A stretch of 17,350 nucleotides of DNA from Candidatus Methanophagales archaeon (GTDB lineage Archaea > Halobacteriota > Syntropharchaeia > Alkanophagales > Methanospirareceae). Shown one piece after another: positions 1-6,141 of this stretch; the first letter of the stretch is position 1; each line of letters opens with the position of its first letter. The translations under genes and the position numbers were made by a program. The DNA lies in NCBI GenBank assembly GCA_021159475.1, contig JAGGRS010000089.1:1-17350 (forward strand). The letters are read 5' to 3'. The notes beneath the pieces were generated by a model. The model saw only the letters and a list, made by a program, of their open reading frames with translations. It did not search any database and was not told the DNA's origin.

Positions 1-114
1 CGTATCTGCAGGACCAACCAATAAATCAATTTCTTTAAAAATTTCCTCAGGAAAATAATCTTTGATTTCTTTAGCGGTCAAATGTTCTATGTTTTCCCAT
101 CTCCTCCCACTCAT
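1..114 (-). CDS. Unidentified protein, N-terminal 38 residues only (runs off window)
   Basis: An ATG at 114 opens a frame that stays open to the window edge, giving 38 codons. It is preceded by a stop codon in frame and by a purine-rich GAAGAGGA ribosome-binding site 4-5 nt upstream, so this looks like a true start. The peptide begins MSGRRWENIEHL and continues with a charged helical stretch containing FPEEIFKEID. I do not recognise it with confidence. The pattern of an LTAKEI helix followed by PEE-h-x-E-h-x-LLVGP is faintly like the N-terminus of Mor-type transcription activators, but that is a guess. The segment is AT-rich (about 35% GC) and uses A/T-ending codons (GAA, AAA, TTT, ATT), unlike the GC-richer genes next to it, which may indicate a recently acquired gene. 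It lies 62 bp downstream of L10e on the same strand. Confidence 0.55.
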   Translation of the reverse strand, partial: MSGRRWENIEHLTAKEIKDYFPEEIFKEIDLLVGPADT

Positions 115-176
115 TTTTCCTCTTCAGCAGTTTCTATGGTTAGTTTGCGGTAGCGTGCGGAATTTCTGCTAATAAT

Positions 177-698
177 TTATGCTGCCACCAGCTCAGCTCC
201 TTTATCAACAACGATTCGAGTAGGGGAAGAGATTTTATAACTCGCTCTTTTTAAAGCCTTCTTCGCCAGCTCGAAATTTTGCGCCTCCACCCATACACTC
301 ATCACGCGCTGTCCCGCTTTCACTCGTGCTGCCGTCCCTATCGCTTTACCAAATGCATGTCGCATCCCACTTGATACACGGTCGGCACCCGCGCCAGAGG
401 CAATTTTGTTCTCCCTCAGCACATGATGCGGGTATACCCTTATCTTCAGGTAGAAATTATTCCTGCCCACATTCTTCACCAGATACCTGTTAGCAAAGAC
501 TCGTGCCGCCTCCAGGGCATTATGCCTTATCTGCACTGCTTCTTTCGTCACTAAGGACAGAGATACAGGGAAATCCCGCCTTGGATTGCCCATATCAAAT
601 ATCGTTATCTTGCTCCCCGGCACTCCTCCCATATATTCCCTTCGCACATACGCCGGTCCTGATACCCGCGTGTAAGCGCGCCCCGGTTTTAGTCCCAT
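177..698 (-). CDS. rpl10e: 50S ribosomal protein L10e (uL16 family)
   Basis: The 173-residue product is a full-length archaeal L10e, the counterpart of bacterial L16. It is a structural protein of the large subunit that sits near the A-site/peptidyl-transferase side and helps position tRNA. The N-terminus [10 protein letters not shown] with the following YVRREYMGG, the central FANRYL and the stretch [16 protein letters not shown] followed by SSGMR are typical of the family. The length matches the family (about 170-175). The ATG at 698 has a good Shine-Dalgarno sequence (AAGGAG, about 703-708), and AT-rich TATA-like boxes lie further upstream. The gene stands alone between the partial gene at the window edge and the divergent mutL. 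Nothing is missing or truncated. Confidence 0.97.
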   Translation of the reverse strand: MGLKPGRAYTRVSGPAYVRREYMGGVPGSKITIFDMGNPRRDFPVSLSLVTKEAVQIRHNALEAARVFANRYLVKNVGRNNFYLKIRVYPHHVLRENKIASGAGADRVSSGMRHAFGKAIGTAARVKAGQRVMSVWVEAQNFELAKKALKRASYKISSPTRIVVDKGAELVAA

Positions 699-702
699 CT
701 CT

Positions 703-747
703 CCTTACCTCACTACACTTATACTATATATCCTATTACTATATAAT
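703..747 (-). promoter_or_regulatory. Promoter and RBS of rpl10e
   Basis: Reading on the minus strand, two TATA-like boxes (about 738-747 and 720-733) are followed by an AAGGAG ribosome-binding site just before the ATG at 698. The upstream box, centred near 743, predicts a transcript start near 717, which keeps the RBS inside the leader. The downstream box would predict a start near 703 and would remove the RBS, so the upstream box is preferred. The spacing argument is inference from the usual archaeal TATA-to-start distance of about 25 bp. Confidence 0.5.
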
Positions 748-765
748 ATCAGTGAACTACTCATC

Positions 766-826
766 TCCAAGCTTCCGGGCTCAAAGGCTCGGACTCGAAC
801 TCGGGCTGGTCCACTGGCAGCCCTCT
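766..826. other. GC-rich island in AT-rich intergenic region, possible small RNA
   Basis: Between the AT-rich promoters of rpl10e and mutL lies about 60 bp of GC-rich, non-coding sequence. It contains a hairpin with a 6-bp perfect stem (GGGCTG 803-808 paired with CAGCCC 818-823, 9-nt loop) and spaced repeats of CGGGCT (776-781 and 802-807). A TCGAA element resembles a tRNA T-loop but its flanks do not pair. Structured GC-rich islands in AT-rich archaeal intergenic DNA are sometimes small RNA genes. I could not find clear C/D boxes or an H/ACA arrangement, so no class is assigned. Confidence 0.25.
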
Positions 827-870
827 CTATTGTTCTTACCTATATTGATGGCTCCATTTATGGTCAAAAT

Positions 871-878
871 TATATAAG
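871..878 (+). promoter_or_regulatory. TATA box of mutL
   Basis: TATATAAG at 871-878 is a near-ideal archaeal TATA box. Counting about 25 bp from its centre puts the transcript start at roughly 897-903. The mutL message would therefore begin at or just before the GTG at 900, leaving at most about 15 nt of leader ahead of the preferred ATG at 915. There is no convincing Shine-Dalgarno sequence. Confidence 0.6.
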
Positions 879-914
879 GAACAGCAGGCAAAGTAAGTAG
901 TGAATAGAGTTTTT

Positions 915-2663
915 ATGAGGCACATCTTCGTCCTTGAGGAGCATACGATAGGCAAAATCGCCGCGGGTGAGGTCGTTGATAGACCTGCATCAGTGGTTAA
1001 GGAGCTGATAGAGAATTCGCTTGATGCGGGCTGCCGGCATGTGATTGTGGAATTGGGTGACAGCGGGCGAGATTATATAAGGGTAACGGATGATGGCTGT
1101 GGTATAAGTGCAGAAGATGTGGAGGTGGCGTTCCAGAAGCATGCCACGAGCAAAATAAGGAAGATAGAAGATTTGCTGACCTTGAATACTCTGGGCTTTC
1201 GCGGTGAGGCATTGCCGAGCATAGCGGCAGTTTCGAGGATGGCGGTGAGTACGCGTCACAGAGATGAAGATTTTGGCACTTTCCTCAGCATTGATGGTGG
1301 TAAGATAAAGGAGAGGAGGCGAATAACCCGCAGTATTGGCACCACAATAGAAGTGAAGAGCCTGTTCTATAACCTGCCTGCAAGGATAGGCACGATAAAA
1401 TCACGGTCCACTGAGCTGCGACATATAATGGATGTATTCACGATTTACGCACTGATATATCCTGAGATAAAATTCGAGCTATTTCATGACGGTCGCATGG
1501 TCTTAAGCACTTCTGGCAATGGCAAAATGCTGGATGTCATCGTTAAGGCTTTTGGACACGCCGTCGCTAAAGAACTCATCGAGCTGGAAGAGCCGGAGCC
1601 GAGCGGCAAGACCGGGCTCAAGCTTTACGGGTTCGTCTCCAAGCCCGCAGTATCTTATAGCACGCGGCGATACATCTTCACATACGTAAATCGCAGATAT
1701 GTGAAGAACGAGCTGATGGTGAATGCGATTAAGAGGGGCTATAGGACCCTTCTACCCAAAAATATCTATCCTTTCGCGGTACTCTCTCTTCAAATTGAAC
1801 CTTCGGAGATAAATGTTAATATACACCCGAAGAAGCACGAAATCGCATTCTTTCATCCTGAGAGCGTGTTTCAGTTCATCGTCAGTTCGGTATCCACGAC
1901 TTTACGCCATGCCGATTTGATTCCTGAGGTGGTTCAGCGAGCGGAGAAGGAGCGGAGTGTGAGTAGAGGCGAGCTCTTTGGGCTGCCGGAGGGGAAGGGG
2001 AAGGATATAAGTGTTCATATCCATGTTCAATCCTCTTTTGAGCCGTCTGAGACGGAATCGGGGGCTAATCATCCGGAGATGAGCTGCCTGGACATCCTCC
2101 CTGCACCGCTGTATCAGGTGCTTGACAGCTACATCATAGCGGAGAGTAAGAGCGGAGACGTGATTATGATAGACCAGCATGCTGCTGCGGAACGCATAAA
2201 CTTCGAGAAATTGATTGCGAGATACGGGCGGAGAATAGAGAAGCAAGCACTGCTCAGACCTTATGTGCCTGAATTGAGCCCTAATCAACTTCTATTATTG
2301 CGTGAGAATGTGCAGGCACTGAGAGATATGGGGTTTGATATAGAGCCCTTAGGTGATGGCAGCTATATCATAAGGGCAATACCGGTGGTCTTTCATGGCA
2401 TGGTGCACGAAGATGAGCTTATGGAGATAATACAGCGGTTGATAGAGGACCGTAGCAGAGTTGAGGAACGAATAAAGCTCGTATTCGCTACCGCGGCATG
2501 TAAAGCGAGTATAAAAGCGGGTGAGAAGCTCTCCTATGAATCTATGCGAGCGATAGTGGAGGAGTTAAAGAAGACAAAGATACCCTATACATGCCCGCAC
2601 GGCAGACCGACCATGATTCGACTGACCAGGAAGGAGATAGAGAAAAGATTCAAAAGGCGATGA
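915..2663 (+). CDS. mutL: DNA mismatch repair protein MutL, endonuclease type
   Basis: A 582-residue MutL, which couples mismatch recognition by MutS to strand incision. The N-terminal GHKL ATPase domain shows ENSLDAG (33-39), DDGCGI (59-64) and GFRGEAL (94-100); NVNIHPKKHE near 300 closes the N-terminal half. After a linker of about 60 residues, the C-terminal domain carries the metal-binding endonuclease motif DQHAAAERINFE (420-431), with supporting motifs ACKAS (about 528) and CPHGRPT (560-566). It should therefore nick DNA itself, as MutL does in organisms without MutH. The frame also opens at a GTG at 900, but ATG 915 gives the family's usual distance to IAAGEV. MutL is patchy in archaea, mostly in Methanomicrobia-related lineages and haloarchaea. 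No mutS lies in the window. The gene is monocistronic and convergent with cfbA, 36 bp away. Confidence 0.96.
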   Translation: MRHIFVLEEHTIGKIAAGEVVDRPASVVKELIENSLDAGCRHVIVELGDSGRDYIRVTDDGCGISAEDVEVAFQKHATSKIRKIEDLLTLNTLGFRGEALPSIAAVSRMAVSTRHRDEDFGTFLSIDGGKIKERRRITRSIGTTIEVKSLFYNLPARIGTIKSRSTELRHIMDVFTIYALIYPEIKFELFHDGRMVLSTSGNGKMLDVIVKAFGHAVAKELIELEEPEPSGKTGLKLYGFVSKPAVSYSTRRYIFTYVNRRYVKNELMVNAIKRGYRTLLPKNIYPFAVLSLQIEPSEINVNIHPKKHEIAFFHPESVFQFIVSSVSTTLRHADLIPEVVQRAEKERSVSRGELFGLPEGKGKDISVHIHVQSSFEPSETESGANHPEMSCLDILPAPLYQVLDSYIIAESKSGDVIMIDQHAAAERINFEKLIARYGRRIEKQALLRPYVPELSPNQLLLLRENVQALRDMGFDIEPLGDGSYIIRAIPVVFHGMVHEDELMEIIQRLIEDRSRVEERIKLVFATAACKASIKAGEKLSYESMRAIVEELKKTKIPYTCPHGRPTMIRLTRKEIEKRFKRR

Positions 2664-2699
2664 TAACGAGAACGATGATACCCCTATTATCTTTACCTT

Positions 2700-3101
2700 T
2701 TATCTCACTGCCGCCGCCTCCTTCACACGGTCTATCAGTATATCCACTATCCGCTCATCTACACCTATCGGCTTGCCATAAATGAGATTCACATCCTTCC
2801 CTATCTCCGCCCATTCACCTGCGAATGCCGCCTTCAATTTCTCTGGTATATCCTCTTTCGTGTGCGCACCATCTGCCAGGAAGACAGGCAATGCTATTAT
2901 ATTCTTTACACCACTTCGCGCAAGCTCCCGCAATGCATCCTCTATACCCGGTGTATTTATCTGCATAAACGCGGTCTTCACAACCTTGAACACCGCCCGC
3001 ATCTCCAGTCGTCTCCGCAGCTCCTCCATCACCTCCTTGCCATACGGCAATCTGCTACCATGTCCTATCAAAACAACCGCTATATCCTCTTCTCCTGTCA
3101 C
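2700..3101 (-). CDS. cfbA: Sirohydrochlorin nickelochelatase (CbiX-small/CfbA)
   Basis: A 133-residue short class II chelatase. In methanogens CfbA inserts Ni(II) into sirohydrochlorin, the first committed step of coenzyme F430 synthesis; the same fold can insert Co(II) for cobalamin. The family signature GHGSRLPYGKE (13-23) contains the first metal-ligand histidine, His14, and GAHTKEDIP (78-86) contains the second, His80. One domain of this size works as a homodimer. The histidine-rich loop found in some CbiX proteins is absent. The start is a GTG at 3101, supported by a GGTGA ribosome-binding site at 3110-3114 with 8-nt spacing. It lies 93 bp downstream of thi4, in a gap with TATA-like sequence near 3160-3168, so it may have its own promoter. 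Assignment to nickel rather than cobalt rests on the cfbC-like gene elsewhere in the window and is inference. Confidence 0.9.
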   Translation of the reverse strand: MTGEEDIAVVLIGHGSRLPYGKEVMEELRRRLEMRAVFKVVKTAFMQINTPGIEDALRELARSGVKNIIALPVFLADGAHTKEDIPEKLKAAFAGEWAEIGKDVNLIYGKPIGVDERIVDILIDRVKEAAAVR

Positions 3102-3194
3102 TTCTTATTTCACCCCTCACGATATAGATACAGTTATACTGAGCATGAATTGATAACCCAGTTTAAATAATTTGCGATTTTTTTCCATTATATA

Positions 3195-3986
3195 TCACCG
3201 CTTTAGCTTCTCAAATGCTATTTCACACGCCCTCTTGCCCGATAGCAGCATGGCACCGAAGGTGGGACCCATTCGCGGAAGCCCGAACACCGTTGATACC
3301 GCCATGCCCGTTACTATTAGCCCGGGGTAAAACTCAGAAGTGCGCTCCACCACGAGATTCTCCGCCGCATCAACCCACATTGCACCCTCGCATCTGGTCT
3401 TTACCAGCTTCCGCATCTCCAATCTCTTCACCACCGCCGCATCATGACCCGTGGCATCAATCACCAATTGCGATTCCAGTGAGATAGGGTCAACACAGGC
3501 TATTGGACCGGGAAGCGTCGTCACCGCCGTCCAGTTCACCACGACACCACATACAAGCTCATCGTGTAGCACCACATCCTCCAGCGTCACCATGTTCAGT
3601 ATCTTAGCGCCGGAATCGCAGGTTGCTGCAATCAACTTTGAGCATGCGTGTGTGGCATCAGCGACAAACAGCCCTTCGCTTTCGCTCTCCTCATAGGGCA
3701 CGCCCAGCTCATCGAGGATATCTTCCGCTGGCGACCTCACGGTGATCTTGTTCATCAAGAACCCACCAACCCAGAAACCACCGCCAAGATAGTTGTTCCG
3801 CTCTATCAGTAGCACTTTGACATCCCGCGATGCCAGCTCCTTCGCAGCCATCAACCCCGAAGGTCCACCACCAACAATGATTACTTCACTCTCTACATAT
3901 CGCTCAAACTCTTTCGCAAATCCAGCCACTATCGCACTCGTTACCTGATTCTCTGATGCTGGAGCGAAAGATATGCTCTTCTTCAT
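3195..3986 (-). CDS. thi4: Thiamine thiazole synthase Thi4, cysteine-type
   Basis: A 263-residue FAD/NAD-binding protein of the Thi4 family, which builds the thiazole phosphate of thiamine from NAD, glycine and a sulfur source. It shows the dinucleotide motif VGGGPSG (38-44), YLGGGFWVGG (66-75), ATGHD (178-182) and the C-terminal RMGPTFGAM (238-246). The family is often misnamed ribose-1,5-bisphosphate isomerase. The key active-site position, immediately before VDP in ACVDP, is Cys164. In yeast Thi4 the equivalent cysteine gives up its own sulfur, while in Methanocaldococcus the position is histidine and sulfide is used. This archaeal copy therefore has the yeast-like or haloarchaeal-like residue. 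A TATA-like box centred near 4013 would give a nearly leaderless message starting at the ATG. The gene is divergent from ttuA/ncsA, 56 bp away, another sulfur-incorporating enzyme. Confidence 0.93.
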   Translation of the reverse strand: MKKSISFAPASENQVTSAIVAGFAKEFERYVESEVIIVGGGPSGLMAAKELASRDVKVLLIERNNYLGGGFWVGGFLMNKITVRSPAEDILDELGVPYEESESEGLFVADATHACSKLIAATCDSGAKILNMVTLEDVVLHDELVCGVVVNWTAVTTLPGPIACVDPISLESQLVIDATGHDAAVVKRLEMRKLVKTRCEGAMWVDAAENLVVERTSEFYPGLIVTGMAVSTVFGLPRMGPTFGAMLLSGKRACEIAFEKLKR

Positions 3987-4042
3987 GGGTTATTTCTTGT
4001 TGTTACTACTATAATAAGCTATAAGCTGACAGAGGAAATAGA
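3987..4042. promoter_or_regulatory. Shared divergent promoter region thi4 / ttuA
   Basis: These 56 bp serve two genes. On the minus strand CTTATTATAG (4009-4018) is placed for a thi4 transcript beginning essentially at its ATG. On the plus strand ttuA has a GAGGA ribosome-binding site (about 4032-4036) with 6-7 nt spacing to ATG 4043, so its message needs a leader; a TTATTTCTT box near 3990-3998 would fit. AGCTATAAGCTGA includes a short AGCTNTAAGCT repeat. The exact start points are inferred from spacing only. Confidence 0.4.
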
Positions 4043-4996
4043 ATGGGAGAGATAAAATGCAGCAGAAGAGGTTGCAACAGACCTGCTGTTATCTATCAGC
4101 GCTACTCCGGGCTTCATCTCTGTGAGAAGCATTTCATAGAGTATATAGAGAGGAAAGTGAAGAAAGAGCTGAGGCGACAGATGGGAGTGGAGCGCGGTGA
4201 CAGGATTGCAGTGGCACTGAGTGGCGGAAAAGACAGTTCAGCACTTATATACATGCTGAATAAGTTCTTTCACGACCGCAGGGATTTACAGTTCGTTGCA
4301 ATCGCGGTGGATGAGGGTATAAAGGGCTTTCGCAGGCTGACATTGGATAATGCCGAAAAGCTCACGAAGAAACTGAATATGGAGCTCTTCACTTACTCAT
4401 TCGCCCATGAGTTCGGGTTTACACTGGATGATATAGTATCAAAAGGATTCGAGCAGGCGCCGTGCACATTCTGCGGCGTGCTGAGACGGAGGGTGATAGA
4501 GCGTAAAGCGAAGGAGCTGGGCATTACGAAGGTTTTCACCGCTCATAACCTCGATGACGAGGTCCAGACCATCATGCTCAATTATATAAGGGGCGATATA
4601 GAGAGATTGAGAAGGCTGAACATGCATCGTATTGACGAGTTTGTCCCGCGAATAAAGCCGCTGCGGAGTATCCCGGAGAAGGAAATCGGTTTATATGCAT
4701 ATCTCGTAGGGCTACCACTGCTCACTGCTCACTGCCCTTATGCAAGACTCTCTTTCCGATTCTCTGTGAAGCGGATGCTGAACGAGTTTGAGATGCGACA
4801 TCCAGGTGCAAAATATTCGCTGCTGCGCGGCTATGAGCATCTAATGGAGCTCTTGCCCGCGTCTACGGCGCACCAACGCCGGCTATTAACCTGTGAGCGC
4901 TGTGGAGAAGCTTCAGCATCTAAGTTATGTAAAGTATGCGAGATTATCGCACGGATGAAGATGCATCAGTTAGCTAATGCCGGTGCATCCACCTGA
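4043..4996 (+). CDS. ncsA: tRNA 2-thiolation enzyme, TtuA/NcsA (Ncs6/CTU1) family
   Basis: A 317-residue ATP-dependent tRNA thiolase that adenylates a uridine C2 oxygen and replaces it with sulfur. The layout is complete. An N-terminal zinc site uses C6, C11, C27 and H30. The PP-loop ATP site is SGGKDSS (60-66). Three cysteines bind a [4Fe-4S] cluster: C141 and C144 in PCTFCG, and C231 in HCPYA. AHNLDDE (167-173) is the conserved PP-loop-family acidic motif, and a C-terminal zinc ribbon uses C284, C287, C296 and C299. Members act on U34 of Lys/Glu/Gln tRNAs (NcsA) or on U54 (TtuA); the sequence alone does not decide, and U34 is the safer guess in a non-thermophile. Sulfur normally comes from a ubiquitin-like SAMP protein, not seen here. 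The 3' end overlaps the convergent antiporter gene by 23 bp. Confidence 0.93.
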   Translation: MGEIKCSRRGCNRPAVIYQRYSGLHLCEKHFIEYIERKVKKELRRQMGVERGDRIAVALSGGKDSSALIYMLNKFFHDRRDLQFVAIAVDEGIKGFRRLTLDNAEKLTKKLNMELFTYSFAHEFGFTLDDIVSKGFEQAPCTFCGVLRRRVIERKAKELGITKVFTAHNLDDEVQTIMLNYIRGDIERLRRLNMHRIDEFVPRIKPLRSIPEKEIGLYAYLVGLPLLTAHCPYARLSFRFSVKRMLNEFEMRHPGAKYSLLRGYEHLMELLPASTAHQRRLLTCERCGEASASKLCKVCEIIARMKMHQLANAGAST

Positions 4997-6134
4997 AAAC
5001 TGTGGGACACATTATACTCGTTATCAGTGCGAGTAATATGATTGCCGATTCCATCGCCTTGTCTATCAGGTGCAGTTCCAGCCCGATAGCAGCCATCGCT
5101 ATTATCAAACTCAGCCGAGAGGATAGCAAAATGCCCGCTGCTATGCTCTCCCGCACTGAATACCATACAATGAGCAGAAATGACGGCACTATCTTCACCG
5201 CTAATGCAACACTAATGAGCGCTGGTATGAGATAAATCCCGCCCTTCGCCAATGCCCCCATATCAAACTGCATACCCACATTTATAAAGAATATCGGGAT
5301 GAGGAATCCATAACCGATGCCATAGAGTTTCTGCTCCAGTATCGTGCCCCCGCGAAAGAGGAGAGAGAGCATAACACCGGCTAAAAAAGCTCCCAGTACC
5401 GCCTCCACATTCGCTATCTCCGATAATGCGACGAAGACGAGCAATAGAGCAAAGGAAGCCCGCACTCCTATCTCTGACGGCTGGTCTGACTTGAACCACG
5501 CCGATAGCCGCTCTGGATAATGCCATATCGCGAGTTTTCCGAGTTGATACACAGCGAAGAAGAGGATGAACACAAGAGCAATCATGAGCATCTCCATTGT
5601 TAAACCTTTCTGTAGATACAGTGTGTATACCGTGATGAGCAATACAGTTGCGAAATCCGCAATGAATGCCGATACCAGTATCGTCTGCCCGTAATCGGTC
5701 TTGAGCATCCCCAGCTCCTTTATCGTTGGGACCGTCAAGCCAACTGCGGAACTCGAGAGTAGCAGTGCGGAAAATATCCCATACTGATACCGGGAGTCGA
5801 AATAGCCCAGTCTTGACGTCAGGTATGCCGAAATGGCGATGGTGAAGAGGAATATAAAGAAACCGATGATGAAAGACTTCGGACCCCGCGTCTCTATAAT
5901 TGAGAAGTCTATCTCCATACCCACGAGGAACATCAGGAATATGAGCCCAAAGCTCGCTAAGAAGTCTATTATTATCTGCCCCTCTCCTTCAACTGATAAG
6001 CCCAGAGCGCCTAAGAGAATACCGCAGATTATCTCACCAACCACCGCAGGAACGCCTATTCTGCCCGATAGAATGGGTATTACAAATGCAAAACCCGCTA
6101 TCGTCAGCAGTAGAATATACGGACTTATAATCAT
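4974..6134 (-). CDS. CPA2-family cation/proton antiporter (Kef/NapA type), membrane domain only
   Basis: A hydrophobic protein of 386 residues with about 12-13 predicted membrane helices, consistent with one CPA2 transport domain and no cytoplasmic C-terminal tail. GVPAVVGEIICGILLG (27-42), the PTIKELGM segment (136-143) and the helix ending FIPIFFINVG-like are typical. The expected ion-binding pair on the fifth helix reads Ala159-Asp160, not DD (electrogenic NapA/NhaA), QD (KefC) or ND (CPA1), so ion choice and stoichiometry cannot be assigned. A TTG at 6149 would overlap the upstream gene by 8 bp. ATG 6134, 7 nt after the regulator's stop, is preferred because the membrane helix begins right after it. 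The preceding gene encodes an RCK (TrkA-N) protein, so the two probably form a split version of the Kef layout, where channel and RCK are usually fused. It overlaps ttuA/ncsA tail-to-tail. Confidence 0.9.
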   Translation of the reverse strand: MIISPYILLLTIAGFAFVIPILSGRIGVPAVVGEIICGILLGALGLSVEGEGQIIIDFLASFGLIFLMFLVGMEIDFSIIETRGPKSFIIGFFIFLFTIAISAYLTSRLGYFDSRYQYGIFSALLLSSSAVGLTVPTIKELGMLKTDYGQTILVSAFIADFATVLLITVYTLYLQKGLTMEMLMIALVFILFFAVYQLGKLAIWHYPERLSAWFKSDQPSEIGVRASFALLLVFVALSEIANVEAVLGAFLAGVMLSLLFRGGTILEQKLYGIGYGFLIPIFFINVGMQFDMGALAKGGIYLIPALISVALAVKIVPSFLLIVWYSVRESIAAGILLSSRLSLIIAMAAIGLELHLIDKAMESAIILLALITSIMCPTVFRWMHRH

Positions 6135-6141
6135 CTTATAC

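Noticed and set aside
786..815. tRNA-like T-loop (GACTCGAACTC) suggesting a degraded tRNA
   Set aside because: The five bases on each side are identical, not complementary, and no acceptor or anticodon arm can be folded.
803..840. Hairpin followed by T-rich sequence as a plus-strand terminator
   Set aside because: No plus-strand gene lies upstream to be terminated, and the tail is not a continuous T run.
503..877. Plus-strand open frame of 124 codons across L10e and the intergenic gap
   Set aside because: It runs antisense through L10e, is rich in Pro/Ser/Leu/Tyr without any domain pattern, and has no RBS; it is a shadow frame.
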